NCBI GenBank assembly: GCA_905331475.1
Contig: CAJNYU010000372.1
Location: 62,001-126,000 of the forward strand
DNA from: Rotaria socialis
Taxonomy: Eukaryota; Rotifera; Eurotatoria; Philodinida; Philodinidae
Reading direction: 5' to 3'
DNA: 64,000 bases
Each line of letters starts with the position of its first letter. Position 1 is the first letter of the stretch. The notes under the pieces were generated by a model. The model made no database searches and was not told the origin of the DNA. It was given only the letters and a program-made list of their open reading frames with translations. The position numbers and the translations under genes were made by a program. This document shows, piece by piece, positions 13,701 through 24,856 of the stretch.

Positions 13701-15533
13701 TATACATGATTGTTTGCCTAGTATTGGATTAGCTTTCCGGAAATACATCATTGTTTTCATTATCTAATTAAAGTATAATCTTCATAATATGAGTCATTCT
13801 TCTTTTCTCTTCGAAGTGCATTAAAGTATCAGTATAATAGTGATTTTCTATGCTTCTTCGCTACTCTAGTAGTTTTGTATCAAACTATTGCCAATGATTC
13901 AACGTATGACAAAAAAAACCTAGGGATCAATATGCGCACATCTATCTTTCAGATTTCATTTATGATCGACCGCCGAACTGTCGAACAAAAAATGATATTT
14001 ACTTTTCATCATGTTTTTTCCGTTGCCAGGAAACATCCAGACATCCCAAATATGCTTTTATTTTTTGCATTTATTTATACATGTGCATTTCGTTCTGTTC
14101 TTCTAAATGGTTTTTTTCTTCAACAATAAATTTCGTTTCAAACGACTTGTGTGCTTAGAAAGAGAATAGCAGTTTGTTGAGAGGGTCGAGTCATAAACAA
14201 AAAACTAAGGTAAGTGAAATATGCAGCTCTGTGTGTAAAAGTGATAAGAACCAGAACGTCTATCTTATTGATAAGTTCATTGCACTTTTTTCTGATTCAT
14301 AGATACTGAAACGCATGATCGTTAGAATAAGCTTCGTCATAACTAATGAATAATACCACGAGAGAAGAAAAAGTTCTGCATTACTTTCGATTTTTCCATA
14401 CCATTATTTTGAAACATGATAGAAATTCAATTTTATATCGATAAAAAGCCCACATCCTTCTTTAGAAAATCGAACAACTCCAACGTTGTATCCAGGATTG
14501 TATCTACGATGGAAGAGTTTCAAATTTTTTATAGGTTTCTTACCTTGAACTAGCACCGGGAATAAAACAATAAAAAAATCTTCTATGACCGTATGACTTC
14601 AGATACACTCAAAGACTGATGTATTTGCATGATTGAATTAAAAATAAAATATGATCTGTTTATTCTTTAAACAGCAAGCGACATTAATTTTAGCTTGATT
14701 ACCTTTCACTCAGGACTAAATTCATTCGATGAGTACGACGCTATGTCTGACGACAAAATTTAGAGCAGTTTGCTTTGCCAAGCCCTTAATTCTGAGACAT
14801 TGTATCTTCAGTTCGAGAGCAATTTATTTTCAAAGTTTTACATTGATATTTTAGAATAGAGGTAAACGAAATATGAGCCCTAAAATAAAAATAATTATAT
14901 CATGTTGATATCACTGTATAAAATAGAATATGTTCACTTTCGACTAATGCTGTCGCTCTTGCAAAATTCAAACATATTCTCATACAGCACCACCTTTCAT
15001 CGTTCTTTATTTGATAGTTTCTATTTACTTAAATAATGAAAAAATAACTCAAAGCAAATAATTTTATACTGAATATAGTGTTTTTGCCTATCTGATTTTA
15101 TTAATAACTGTGACAGTGCGACAGACACAGAAGTCGATTACTTAAATCAAGTCTGACCAGTTTTAAAATTCTTTTTTTCTCCTATTGAAAGTATAGAAAA
15201 GAAAACCATTTTCGTTTGATTCAGCTAAAATTATTGTCAAAGGGGTAATTTATGCTTACTGAAAAACCATACGAGCTATCAAATCCATAGCATCTCAAAT
15301 AGGCTGTCTGTTTATGTGATACGATATTCATTTTTTTCTGGCCAGAAGAGACAAACATAATATAAACATGTAAGAATTGCACATGTGGATTTTATAGATC
15401 AAATTTTATTTCTGTGTGATAGCTACGAGTTCCATAAACTGTTTGTTTTTTCTCAGCTGATAGATACGTCAAGTCATTGCTTAAATCACAAACGCACTCA
15501 AATTTGTCTTCGGAAAATTACAGCAACGGCAGT
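7746..15533. other. 7.8-kb stretch without a convincing gene
   Basis: Only short open frames occur and none shows recognisable domains or a consistent splice series. A patch at 11250-11400 is less AT-rich than its surroundings. A loose repeat occupies 9430-9960 (listed separately). A spliced fragment around 12768-12959 has splice-like borders but no family resemblance. The stretch may hold regulatory DNA of the TIR gene or decayed sequence. Confidence 0.45.
9430..9960. repeat. diffuse degenerate repeat, GGTTTYGCAAACTTT-like words
   Basis: Variants of a word close to GGTTTTGCAAACTTT recur irregularly, for example near 9516, 9576, 9630, 9679, 9890 and 9933 (AGTTTTGTAAAGTG, GGTTTCGCACTTGAAAC, GGTTTTGCACAAACTTC, GGTTTTGCAATTTGC). 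Spacing is uneven, roughly 40-70 bp. It may be an eroded minisatellite. The borders are approximate. Confidence 0.3.
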
Positions 15534-17046
15534 ATGGGCAATCAAAATTCGATTATTATATTTTTACTCGTCATAATCTGGATTCTGAGTAATTTCACTA
15601 CATTCATTTGTGCAACTGTAATCTGTCTTATGCTCAAAATTGCCAATCCGACAACAGCTACTGATACAACAGACGCCAACATTCAAACTGACACAGGAGT
15701 GCCGTCGCAAATTGTTTATCAACCGCTTTCCACCAACCAAGGAGGTTAGTTCAAGTCAATAGAAGAAAATAGAAGCCGAACAAATTTCTCAAAGTATTCA
15801 AGTTGCAAAGCAGTGAATTTATTCATCGCTTAATATCTCTATAGGAATAATGAAATTGGTTTAGTTGAGTAAATCAATCTGGAAAAATTGATTCTGTTAT
15901 TTCCGGGGCGTTATAAGTGTCAACGATGCTTCTCTCAATCATTAAAGCTATTTCTACGCTAGTCTACCAAATTAACTCGTGGTGAAGTATGAAGAATTTT
16001 GTCGGGTTTCATGTTTGATATATTCTTGCTAAGCAAATAGATGTAAAAATAAAAGCAGAAAATGGTCAAAAGTAGAAAATATAAATGGAATTTACAGACA
16101 TTAATACGGATATATATATGTGTGTGTGTTTAGCATTGGAAGTATCAAATTGTGATATTTCGGTCGAACAAAGTAGTACAGATGAATCTACAGTTGAAAA
16201 TGGCTACCCTCAAGTCGGTCGAACCAGTGCACTGTTACAATTAGAGCACGATACGGCTAACCAGATCAATGACATAATATTAAAAGGTGAGTGAATCTTA
16301 TGAGAGACATATTGTTCAAGAACGATATGTATGTTTTATATTTTTAGACGACACAGCTTCAGTCTATGCTGAATCCACAGATGACGATGACGACAACAGT
16401 CTATCATCGTCAAATTCTAGCGTGCCAGAGATAGGTAATTGTTTAATGTTAATATTGGTAATCTCCATATGTTCTATCGAAATTTCATTTTCTCATTCTA
16501 GGTGAGACAACGCCAGTGACAACAGCCAATACTACTACGACTAATCTGATCAAACAGAACTCGCCGTTTGTAACAGAAAATGTAATGAAAATAGCCTTGT
16601 CCTATTCGAGCGAGAAACGCAAAAGAGTGCTCAATATTGCTCGTATTCTGAAGAGCCATGCCACTTCGCCCAATTGTCCTCATCCTGTCTTCTTCGACAT
16701 GGATTTTCAGCATGAAGTTTGTCGATTGAATGGTGTCAATCACTTGCAAAGCATTTATCGGAATGCTCACTTAGTCGTTGTATTTTTGTCACCTTCTTAT
16801 CATAAGTCAAATTACTGCAATAGTGAATGGAGAACAATTATCCAGCGCTTTCTTTTCGACGGAGAGAATCGAGATTACACACAATTACTTCTTGTCAAAC
16901 TCGGCGATTATGACATGAACCGTCTCGGCCTTGTCGAAAGTGATTTTCCTGTCAATGGACTACGCATGAGCAATGCAAAAATCGCTGAGCTAATTAGCCG
17001 CCGATCGGAGCTCGTAGAAAAAGATCTTGAGATGAAGGAAACATGA
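15534..17046 (+). CDS. membrane-anchored TIR-domain protein
   Basis: Four exons (15534-15744, 16134-16286, 16348-16434, 16502-17046), all joined at phase 1 with GT-AG introns, encode 331 residues. A hydrophobic helix at about residues 8-33 (IIIFLLVIIWILSNFTTF...) anchors the N-terminus. A low-complexity linker rich in Asp, Ser and Thr follows. The C-terminal half, from about residue 180, is a TIR domain: KIALSYSSEKR (strand A region), VFFDMDF, then LVVVFLSPSYHKSNYCNSEW. The Glu of NSEW (about residue 259) is at the position of the catalytic Glu of NAD+-cleaving TIRs (SARM1, bacterial TIRs). Such domains either signal through TIR-TIR contacts or hydrolyse NAD+; which applies here is inference. 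No LRR or death domain is present. ATG 15534 was chosen as the first Met before the helix; an upstream exon is possible. Confidence 0.8.
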
Positions 17047-18021
17047 CACTGGTTTACAAAATATTGCTAATGTAAATAGGAAACGGTTAATGTCTAATTT
17101 TAACAGGAGGGCTAGAATAAATGACCCTCACTATTTTGATGGTATATTTTTCAATTATCATTCTCTGAAATTCAATTCTTCCCCCAAAAAATCTACCATT
17201 TAATTCTTTAAAAGACTGGTACGAAAAAATTTTCGATTGAAAGTTAAATGAAAATGTTTTAGACAGAAACTTCGACACGTTCAAAAGCGCCAGCTGTCAA
17301 AGATCAAGAATCGCTTCTTCAAATTTTTTTCGTTGGCTAGCGACAGCAAAAATTAAACAGAACAGGTATAGTGTAGCTCTCGAAAAGCTCTTTCGACCAG
17401 TCATAATTGGAAAAGTTTCTCGTTGATCCTTGCGGCACAGTTAAGCCGAAATAACATCTTTTAGGTTGAATTATTTTTCACTCTAATGAGAAATGAATGT
17501 TGTATCAGATTCAGGGCCGAAAATTGACATTTGATTTCTTTCTTCGATCTTTAACTTGACTACAACGAATTTTGAGCTACTTAGTGAAGAATAACACACT
17601 TCAAAGTAATCCAAAATATTTTCATCTCACACTCTTTGTAGGTAGAATTGGATCTTGTGCTGCAGGTTCTGTAAAGAATCGAATGGCTGATGCTTTGGGG
17701 AAGAATTGAAGTTCAGACAATGAAAATTGAAAAAAAGACCACCAAAATACTAAGAGGGCTATTTATTCTGGCCTACCCATCATAATCGCACAGTTTATTT
17801 AACTAAATTCATAGAAGATAATAGTGATGTTGTAGTGCATGAGCATTTATTTACGGTCCTCGGTATGAAATCGACTACTGAAAAGCAAGCATCGAGACTG
17901 AGAAAGAAAAAAGTTGGAAATGCATAAAATTTATGAATTTATTTTTCCAGTATGCTCCCTAAAACATGTATGGTATTTGTTATCCGAAGGCAGACTCTGC
18001 TACAGAAAGTGAATAGAGCAA
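17047..18021. other. intergenic stretch
   Basis: No gene was recognised between the TIR gene and the convergent hydrolase gene. A short open stretch after a splice-like CTTTGTAG near 17641 (GSCAAGSVKNRMADALGKN then stop) looks faintly protein-like, but no partner exon was found. Both flanking genes end toward this spacer, so it holds their 3' regions. Confidence 0.4.
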
Positions 18022-19019
18022 TCAAAGATGAGTTTTAGCCCATTCGACGATTAAATCATTTGCCTGATGGTACGCTTTCATGATGACAGGGTTATCTGGA
18101 TTGGGTCTAGCCGCAAATCCGTGAACTGTTCCTTCAGTAACTAGAAACTTGCTTGGTATATCTGTCTTGCGTGCAAGAATTCGTTCTGCTTCTTCTCGAA
18201 GAGCATCCGAAAATCGTTCGTCTTCTTGAGCACAAGCAAAAGCCGAAGGCACTTCTAGTTGTTCAAAGTGATATTTAGTAGTTAATGATACATGGCAACC
18301 GACAATGGCATCAACAAGATGAAGCTGACCACTACCGGCTAACAGCGTATACAGACCACCAAAACAGTAGCCAACAGCTTGTATCCGAGTAATTCCTTTT
18401 TCCAAACGAAGAGTCTGTTACAAATACCTCTTTTGCAGATAAAAGAAAATTAAAAAAGCTAAGTTACATACTTTGAAAAACTTTTCGATAATAGGAAGTG
18501 TAATTGCTTGACGATGGCGAAACAACCAAGGACCTAACGATGTCAATAACTTGCCAGCTATACTAAGCTATAGAACAAGAGACAGAATCTTGTAAGTCGT
18601 TAAATAACTGAATAATTGTGATTCACCTTAGTTCCTATGGATTGCTTTTCTCCAGGTACTTCTGGCATATCCTTGAGTAAGGAAGTGGCAACTGCGTCTC
18701 CGTCAAATAGATCCGGTACGTAAACATCGAAACCACTTTTTTCCGACAATTCATCGGCAGTAATCCGCGGATTCTTTGTCAGACCTGTTCTAGTATTTCA
18801 CGTATAGTAATGGCATACGCATACATATGATAAAAACGTACCGAATATATCAGTTAATATTACAATTGTTTTTCCTTTCAATGTTTCGTCTTTCCCCACG
18901 CTATGATACGTATCGATTCCAGCGATCTTAATTATTTGTCCTCTTGGAGTTCCAGGCAACGGACGATACTCCATGAGACAACATGCGCTTAACTTATCGT
19001 TCGTTGTTGCAGAAGCCAT
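18022..19019 (-). CDS. dienelactone hydrolase family protein (carboxymethylenebutenolidase-like)
   Basis: Four exons on the minus strand (19019-18842, 18784-18627, 18567-18472, 18414-18022) join in frame with GT-AG introns of 48-61 bp, giving 274 residues, close to the usual 230-270. This is an alpha/beta-hydrolase of the DLH family. The nucleophile is Cys in GYCFGG (about residue 161), an acidic residue lies near QEDERFSD (about 208-214), and the catalytic His is in VHGFAAR (about 242). The N-terminal part has the family's GKTIVILTDIFG strand and PDLFDG. Members hydrolyse cyclic lactones or esters in the cytosol; the substrate here is unknown. There is no signal peptide. The start ATG at 19019 gives a normal-length N-terminus. 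Confidence 0.92.
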
Positions 19020-20186
19020 TCAATGTATCTTGTCTCTAAAAATACTACGAAATAATTTTACTACTGTTAATTTTAGCAGTATGCGTGTTGTAAAGAGAAA
19101 AGCAGTTTTGTTGTCACATCAAACGCAAAAAAGATTGGTTCTTCTTATCACTCTAATAAAAAAAAGCAAAACAGAAAGATAGAACGAAAAAATAATGCGT
19201 GCATAAGATGCGTCCACACTTCTATTGCTTCAAGTATTCTGCCTCGTCTTTTGCCATCAAAATGCTTATTTCGAGCAAGCCATATGTCATGATAATTCGA
19301 AGAATGATTGTATTCGTTAAACATATAAATTTTAAGCTAATGATGTAAATATGATTGCTTTGCCAAAGGACTTTGTTATCTCGCACACTACCGTCGTTTC
19401 TTGAAAAGAGTACAGCTGGTGAATACGTTACAGATGCTGTTCCTTCAAATAAACTTATGATCAAAATTCGATAGATTTGAATTGCTTCTGCATCTTATTA
19501 CTTCAGTTGTATTGAAGATTTTCGAACACGTACTCTATGATTCTTGAGGCGCCTCGCTTTCTTTTCGCAATAATAAAAAATAAACTATTATAGGCGATTT
19601 TAATTGTTCAAGTCAAAGAAATGTATTTTCAAGTAAAAATAAAACGTTTTTCATTCTCTAAACTCATACGATAGTATCTCGAATAGAGAGTGTTGATGAG
19701 TGGGTGAAGCAAAGAACCACACCCACACCCTCACGATAGTTTATGATAACAGAAAGCATCTTGTAGGAAAACAATTGCTTTTTCAATGTACTATCAGTCA
19801 TTAGAACATTAATTTTTAAAAAATCTATTGAAGTTCATTGAGAATATAAAAAATAACGCATTACCATTAATTGTTTCGTACATTAATCGAAATAATGAAA
19901 AATAATGTGTAATTTGCCCATTATCAGCTATAAATGGAAAGATGCACAGAGAGCGCTTGTGAATAATCACAAGAAAATCTGCGTTCTTAAAACCAAATAT
20001 TATTTTTCAAGACCTCAATAAATCACTATTTGAATTCATCCTGATTAATAGTGCAACCAAAGTTTCTTTTCCAAATAGAAAAAGTTTCCGCCTAAAAATG
20101 TATTGCAAGTCAAATATTGCTAATGATTAGTTTTGTAAACATTCAAGAGTTTTTGTTGAATGATTTTATTTATCAAAATACATCTT
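19020..20186. other. intergenic stretch
   Basis: No gene was seen. It contains the likely promoter of the hydrolase and the 3' flank of the glutamate receptor, both on the minus strand. Composition is AT-rich, with a short CACACCCACACCCTCAC patch near 19718. Confidence 0.4.
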
Positions 20187-22818
20187 TCAAAATAGTAAAA
20201 TAAAAAAATATCTTTTAAAAGCCGATCGTTTCGGCCATATAAATAATAAAAATGATAGAATAGTAATAAATCCAAAAACCACAAATAATCCGCTCACTGG
20301 TAGAATTTGCAGCTCAGAAGATGCTTCCGATAAATCAGGACAAGTCTTCTTTTGAAACCATTTACGCTTTAACTCATCGAGTTCAACTGATTCTTGCAAG
20401 GACAAAATAGTAACATCTAACTCATTCATATATAACCATTCTTTTCTAGTAACAATACTAAAATCTCCCTGATCAAACTCATCTCCCATCAATGTTAAAT
20501 TACAATAGATATTATTCGTAACATATTCACCTGTGCTAGCATCTATGAAGGAAACATCGATGAAGCCTGCTAATAGACTATCATACAATTCTTGTGGAGA
20601 TGTTAATGGATAAAAATTCCGAACTCCTCTAGATATTGATGTTAAATAATAATCTTCAACGGCTGTATTAATAGGAATGCCAATACGATGAAATGGAATT
20701 TTTCCATTTTTGATATCATCGATCCCCGAAATAATATATTTTGATTTTGCTATTGTTAAATCAGATGCTAAATCTGCAGTATATGTCGCTAGTAATACTA
20801 TACTTAACATATATAACTAGCAGTCAAAAAGCGTCCAGCAACTGTATTAACATTAAAATCAACACCGTATCCAGCCATGTTACCAAAAGAATACCAAACA
20901 CTCAACGCAAATTGAGATAATAGAGGTCGATTTCGTAATGCTTCATTATCTTGTCTTTCAATAAGAAAAAATAAAACAGCAGCATAGATAAACGCGCCAA
21001 AGATTAAAAGCCAGAGTTTACGTGAGAATGGTTTTAGCAGTAAAAAAAGTCCATATCAATATCAGGTGTTCTTCGGGTTATGACTCGTAAAGAATTATAA
21101 AATATTGCATGAGAAAAAGCGGTTGATTCTTTTCTTGCCGCGGTAACTCTTACATCACCAAAAACAGTATCATAGTCACCTCTCGCTACAGCTTCAATTA
21201 ATCCAGAATAAGTTTGATTTGATGGTGCTTTATGGATACACGCATGAAATCCCATTCTTTTTTCTAAAAGCTCAATTAGATCAGGTATAAAGCCAATTAT
21301 CTTTTGTTCATTGTACCCATATTCGTTAATGTAATCCGTTATCATTGTAAATGGCATGGATTCGAAAACAGTAATATGCAATATTTTACCTGTAATCATT
21401 GGGTGATCATTTGGAATTTTTGATGAATTGCCTGGCCAGAGAATAGTATTTGTTTGTTCAATTGGAGTCCAATCGTTAGAGCTACCGTATTTTAATACTG
21501 GAACAAAATGTAAACCGTTGGTAAAAGATTGCAGATTTTGCACGTAGTAATATGAACCATTGACCCGATCGGTAAGATCGTTGGAATCAAATTTTACAGG
21601 ACCAGATACACCAAGAAATTCTATTTGATTTATTGTATTTAGTAATAAATCAGATTGACTAAAACGACGATCAAAACAAAACGAAAGCTCATTAAACGAC
21701 AAACACGAAGACGATGATGGGGAGGAGGAGGAGGAGGAGGAGGAGGAAGAAGAATTAGTTTTGATTGTTGAACACAGTTTTTGCAATGATTGAGCTAATA
21801 GCCATGTCGTATCAAATGCAAATAACGCATAAGAGTGAACCTTCGATGACACAGGAAATGTTTCCGATTCATATTTTTGCCATACTTTATATGCTGCATC
21901 CAATAATGTCGCATTTATTGAAGCACTAACTGAAATACCCGCCACTGGCTCAACAGTTAATAATCCAATTAATTTTCCATAGCTTCTATCAAATGAATCT
22001 AATGAAATACTTGAACTCAATATCCATATGAATTCAGGGCCGACTACATCATATTTAAGAGCCTCTTTTAATACTACAGGTATATAATTTGATTGAATCC
22101 ATAAAATAACAATTCGACTTTCACTTTCTAGTAAATATTTGTGAAAATCTTCTTGCATATGATGTGTTGATATAGAAAATATGATTGAACCTCTAACTGT
22201 CAAATTATTTTTATTGAACTCGTCTGTTATTATTTTGTTGCTTCCCATTCCAAATGCGTCGTTTTGATAAATAAGAATGCATGATTTCCAATGAAATCTT
22301 TCAAATAACTTTACAATAGCTTTAGCCGCCATTTTATCTGAGGGAATTGTACGATAAAAATTTGGATAATCGCTCCGATCAGATAAATCAGGATCAGTTG
22401 CACTATATGATATAGCCGGGATACCTATGATTTTTGCGAATGAAGCTATTACATGAGCTTCACTTGATAATCCTGGACCAACAATACCAGCAACATTTGA
22501 AATAGATAGTACTTTACATGTATCACGAAGCGTTTCGATTCCATGACCAACAGTTTCTATTGAATGCCATTCGATGTACTTATCTTCTATTGTTATATTG
22601 TATTCTTGAGAAAGTATTACAGCTGATTTAAACATAGCTTGACTATGAATATATAATTCAGCAGATTCAGATGAACTTGAAACGTTTTCAAAAATTCCAA
22701 GCAGTTTAACGTTCGAAGAGTTTGGCGATGGCCAAATTGCTCTAACATAATATATTACATGTAATTGTACGCATAAAATGCATACGAAATCCCATCGAAT
22801 GTTCCAAAATAGCAACAT
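20187..22818 (-). CDS. ionotropic glutamate receptor with GYG pore, frame broken twice (pseudogene or assembly indels)
   Basis: This is an intronless receptor of about 877 codons if two single missing bases are allowed. After a signal-like segment (MLLFWNIRWDFVCILCVQLH) comes an ANF/LIVBP-type amino-terminal domain (GIVGPGLSSEAHVIASFAK; FERFHWKSCILIYQNDAFG). The ligand-binding lobe S1 follows (SMPFTMITDY; IIGFIPDLIELLEKRMGF; GDVRVTAARKESTAFS). Then come M1 (KLWLLIFGAFIYAAVLFFL), a pore loop with NMAGYGVDF (GYG at 20864-20872), M2/M3 ending SIVLLATYTADLAS, S2 (GFIDVSFIDASTG) and a last helix (VSGLFVVFGFITILSFLLFIW). The frame shifts by one base in a T7 run near 21041-21047 (coding strand) and again near 20815-20822. 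There are no other stops over about 870 codons, so the lesion is recent or an assembly error. The GYG resembles the K+ signature reported for an Adineta vaga glutamate receptor. The start is taken at the Met before the signal segment; a Met 26 codons upstream is also open. Confidence 0.85.
21719..21753 (-). repeat. GGA/TCC microsatellite encoding poly-Ser in the receptor
   Basis: A near-pure GGA run on the plus strand reads as about 15 Ser codons, broken by one Pro, in the amino-terminal domain of the glutamate receptor. Its purity at the DNA level suggests recent length change. It lies in a probable surface loop between two conserved blocks. Confidence 0.85.
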
Positions 22819-23577
22819 CGATAGTTGTTTATATGATAGATAAGAAGACTGAAACGAGTGTCGGAGAAAAACAAAATGTACTAAAAATAAAACCATAATA
22901 TGGATGAACTGAATTATATCATAGACAAAAATAGATCAAACGAAACATTTTATATTATAATATAATCCGAAATGAAGATGGCTGTAAGAGCTAAGAATTC
23001 ATCAAGTGAGACTAACAAAAATCCTGAAAATATTTATCCTCATAAGTTGTTTTGCCGTCCGGTTACGAGTAATTTAGTTAATTGTCGAGGTGTTTTTCAC
23101 TGGTACCAAAAACAAACCCAATAAGAATTTCGATCCGCAGTTTTGGTGTTAAATATCTATATTGACTTTTGGAGCCACTCATAATTGAATAAAATCGTTC
23201 ACCACCAAAATGAAAACAAAGAACTATTCGATGACAAAAAGAAAAAAACTTAATAATATTGCTTTTCTTTTCTTTTCTTCCACCGTTTCTGATCATCAAG
23301 GCGCAATATTAGCCAAAGAGAAAGATAGAAATCATAAACAGTAAATGTTATTCATGATTAACATTTAAATATCGGATAATGCTGCAGACAGCATAAATTT
23401 ATAAAATATGATGATCCAATGATCCATCTTACATACACATGTTCTTTATTCTATTTCATTTTGTAATTTTAGATTGGTAATTAAAAATTTTACATGAAAT
23501 ATACGGATAAAGTAAGCTCGAAATATTCCAAAAGTTCGATCGCAAAAGGCACATGAATATCTTGAGTGCGCGAGTGT
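22819..23577. other. gene-free spacer upstream of the glutamate receptor
   Basis: AT-rich sequence with no recognised gene. It should include the receptor's promoter (minus strand). Confidence 0.4.
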
Positions 23578-23763
23578 TCAGGTGAATGTATCTTCCTTTT
23601 TACTAACAACTACGCCCTTTACGACATTACCATTTTCTGAAGTAAGCCCACGCAGACTTTCGACTTTACTTTCAGATCTACTAGATGAATATTGTTTTAA
23701 GCTAAAACAAAATTGTTTAACGAAGGTTTCATACGATCGACGAATAGCAGAGTAGGCTCTTGT
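23578..23763 (-). pseudogene. possible receptor C-terminal tail fragment
   Basis: An open frame of about 60 codons ends at 23578. It starts at the foldback element and reads AYSAIRRSYETFVKQFCF and then a Ser-rich stretch. The pattern of a basic amphipathic helix with Cys followed by a Ser-rich tail resembles the helix-8 and tail of a class A GPCR, and the remains of such a receptor lie upstream at 24857-25223 on the same strand. The link between the two pieces is inference; the fragment could also be chance. Confidence 0.25.
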
Positions 23764-23767
23764 AATA

Positions 23768-24202
23768 GAGCTTGTCCGGCTAACTCTGCTACAGGAGAGT
23801 GTGTGCGTTACTATTTTTATGTATTTTACTTTTCTCATTACTTTTGAAGAGTTTACCAGGGAAACATGGGCAGCATCTTATTTTGTTCACTAAAATGCGC
23901 TCTACAAAGTGCACTGTTCATTTTTCTTGTCTAAAATATTTTTTCACCTGTCTTATGAAAAATACAAAGTGTACTTAATGTGTTTAAACTATTTTTTGTT
24001 CAGTTGTATTTTTCGTAAGACAAGTGAAAGGATATTTTAGACAGGAAAATGAATAGTACACTATGTAGAGCACATTTTAGTGAACAAAATAAGATGTTGC
24101 CCGTGTTTCTCTGGTAAACTCTTCAAAAGTAATGAGAAAAGTAAAATACATAAAAATAGTAACGCATTCACTACTCGGTAGCAGAGTTACCCGGACAAGC
24201 TC
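23768..24202. mobile_element. foldback element with ~200-bp inverted arms
   Basis: The left arm 23768-23967 and right arm 24004-24202 are inverted copies, roughly 90% identical by eye with one single-base indel, separated by a 36-bp spacer. The arm ends are GAGCTTGTCCGG and CCGGACAAGCTC. A 4-bp AATA direct repeat (23764-23767 and 24203-24206) flanks it, a possible but weak target duplication in AT-rich DNA. No coding capacity is seen, so it is a nonautonomous foldback or MITE element, or an inverted duplication. It lies in a cluster of broken receptor pieces. Confidence 0.8.
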
Positions 24203-24254
24203 AATATAATCTTGACGAGCATCTCGTTTAGTACAGTACTCCGTAATGAATTAA

Positions 24255-24500
24255 TTAATTTGCCCAATATTTCCGTCTATAATCTAAAGACTGTTGTAGA
24301 TGTGCATGCTCGGGTGGAATATGGTGACGCCAACAATGTAGATGTCGAAGAGTCATGTCTTTCACTTGTTTCTTCATTTTAAGTAGTACAAAAAGCACAA
24401 CAGCAATACTAAGCGATATTGCAGTGTCTTTCAATGAATAAAGTGCTTCTGGCGGTGAATATGTCGATTGAATTTCATTCCATACTGTGAGAATCAAACA
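24255..24500 (-). pseudogene. fragment of a membrane protein (one helix and basic tail)
   Basis: About 80 codons read ILTVWNEIQSTYSPPEALY, a hydrophobic helix (AISLSIAVVLFVLLK) and a basic tail ending RRKYWAN before a stop at 24255. The frame runs on upstream into the GC-rich island, where it has no protein-like character, so the piece has lost its natural 5' part. No family was recognised. It may be the end of a different gene joined to this locus by rearrangement. Confidence 0.4.
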
Positions 24501-24856
24501 AGGCGTTCCGTCGCACCGAAAAGTGCTGGGCAGGCGCTGAGGGGCCAGGGTGCCAGGTGTCAGTACTTCCCCCTTGCAATGAACACGATAAGTATCCCAG
24601 GTCGAACATTCCGACCACCGGATCCCGTAGGATACTCCAGGTAATATGCGAAAGTCATCATATCCTGCAGAAAGCACGGGAAACCGCTGGAACATGGAAG
24701 CAGTATTCCGGCAAAAAATACGGTCGGACTTTTCCGGTACTTTCCGGCAGGAATTGATCGGAAATCACCGGAAAATTTCCAACCGGAATATTACTTCAAC
24801 AAAATCAGCGGAACTATCCGGAACCGGCCGTCTCCAGATCGGACTGTTCGACCTGT
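24501..24856. other. GC-rich foreign-looking island with CCGG-containing words
   Basis: This segment is far less AT-rich than everything around it and is full of TTCCGG/CCGGAA/ACCGG words (for example near 24706, 24733, 24742, 24767, 24783, 24820 and 24826). It begins sharply around the GGCGTTCCGTCGCACC stretch and ends at GATCGGACTGTTCGACC. Open frames cross it on both strands without protein character. It interrupts a GPCR sequence after the third transmembrane helix. It is probably an inserted repeat or mobile element of unknown type; no flanking duplication was found. Confidence 0.55.

Noticed and set aside
17642..17709. Short terminal-exon-like peptide after CTTTGTAG
   Set aside because: Only about 20 codons and no upstream exon to join; the TIR gene already has its own stop.
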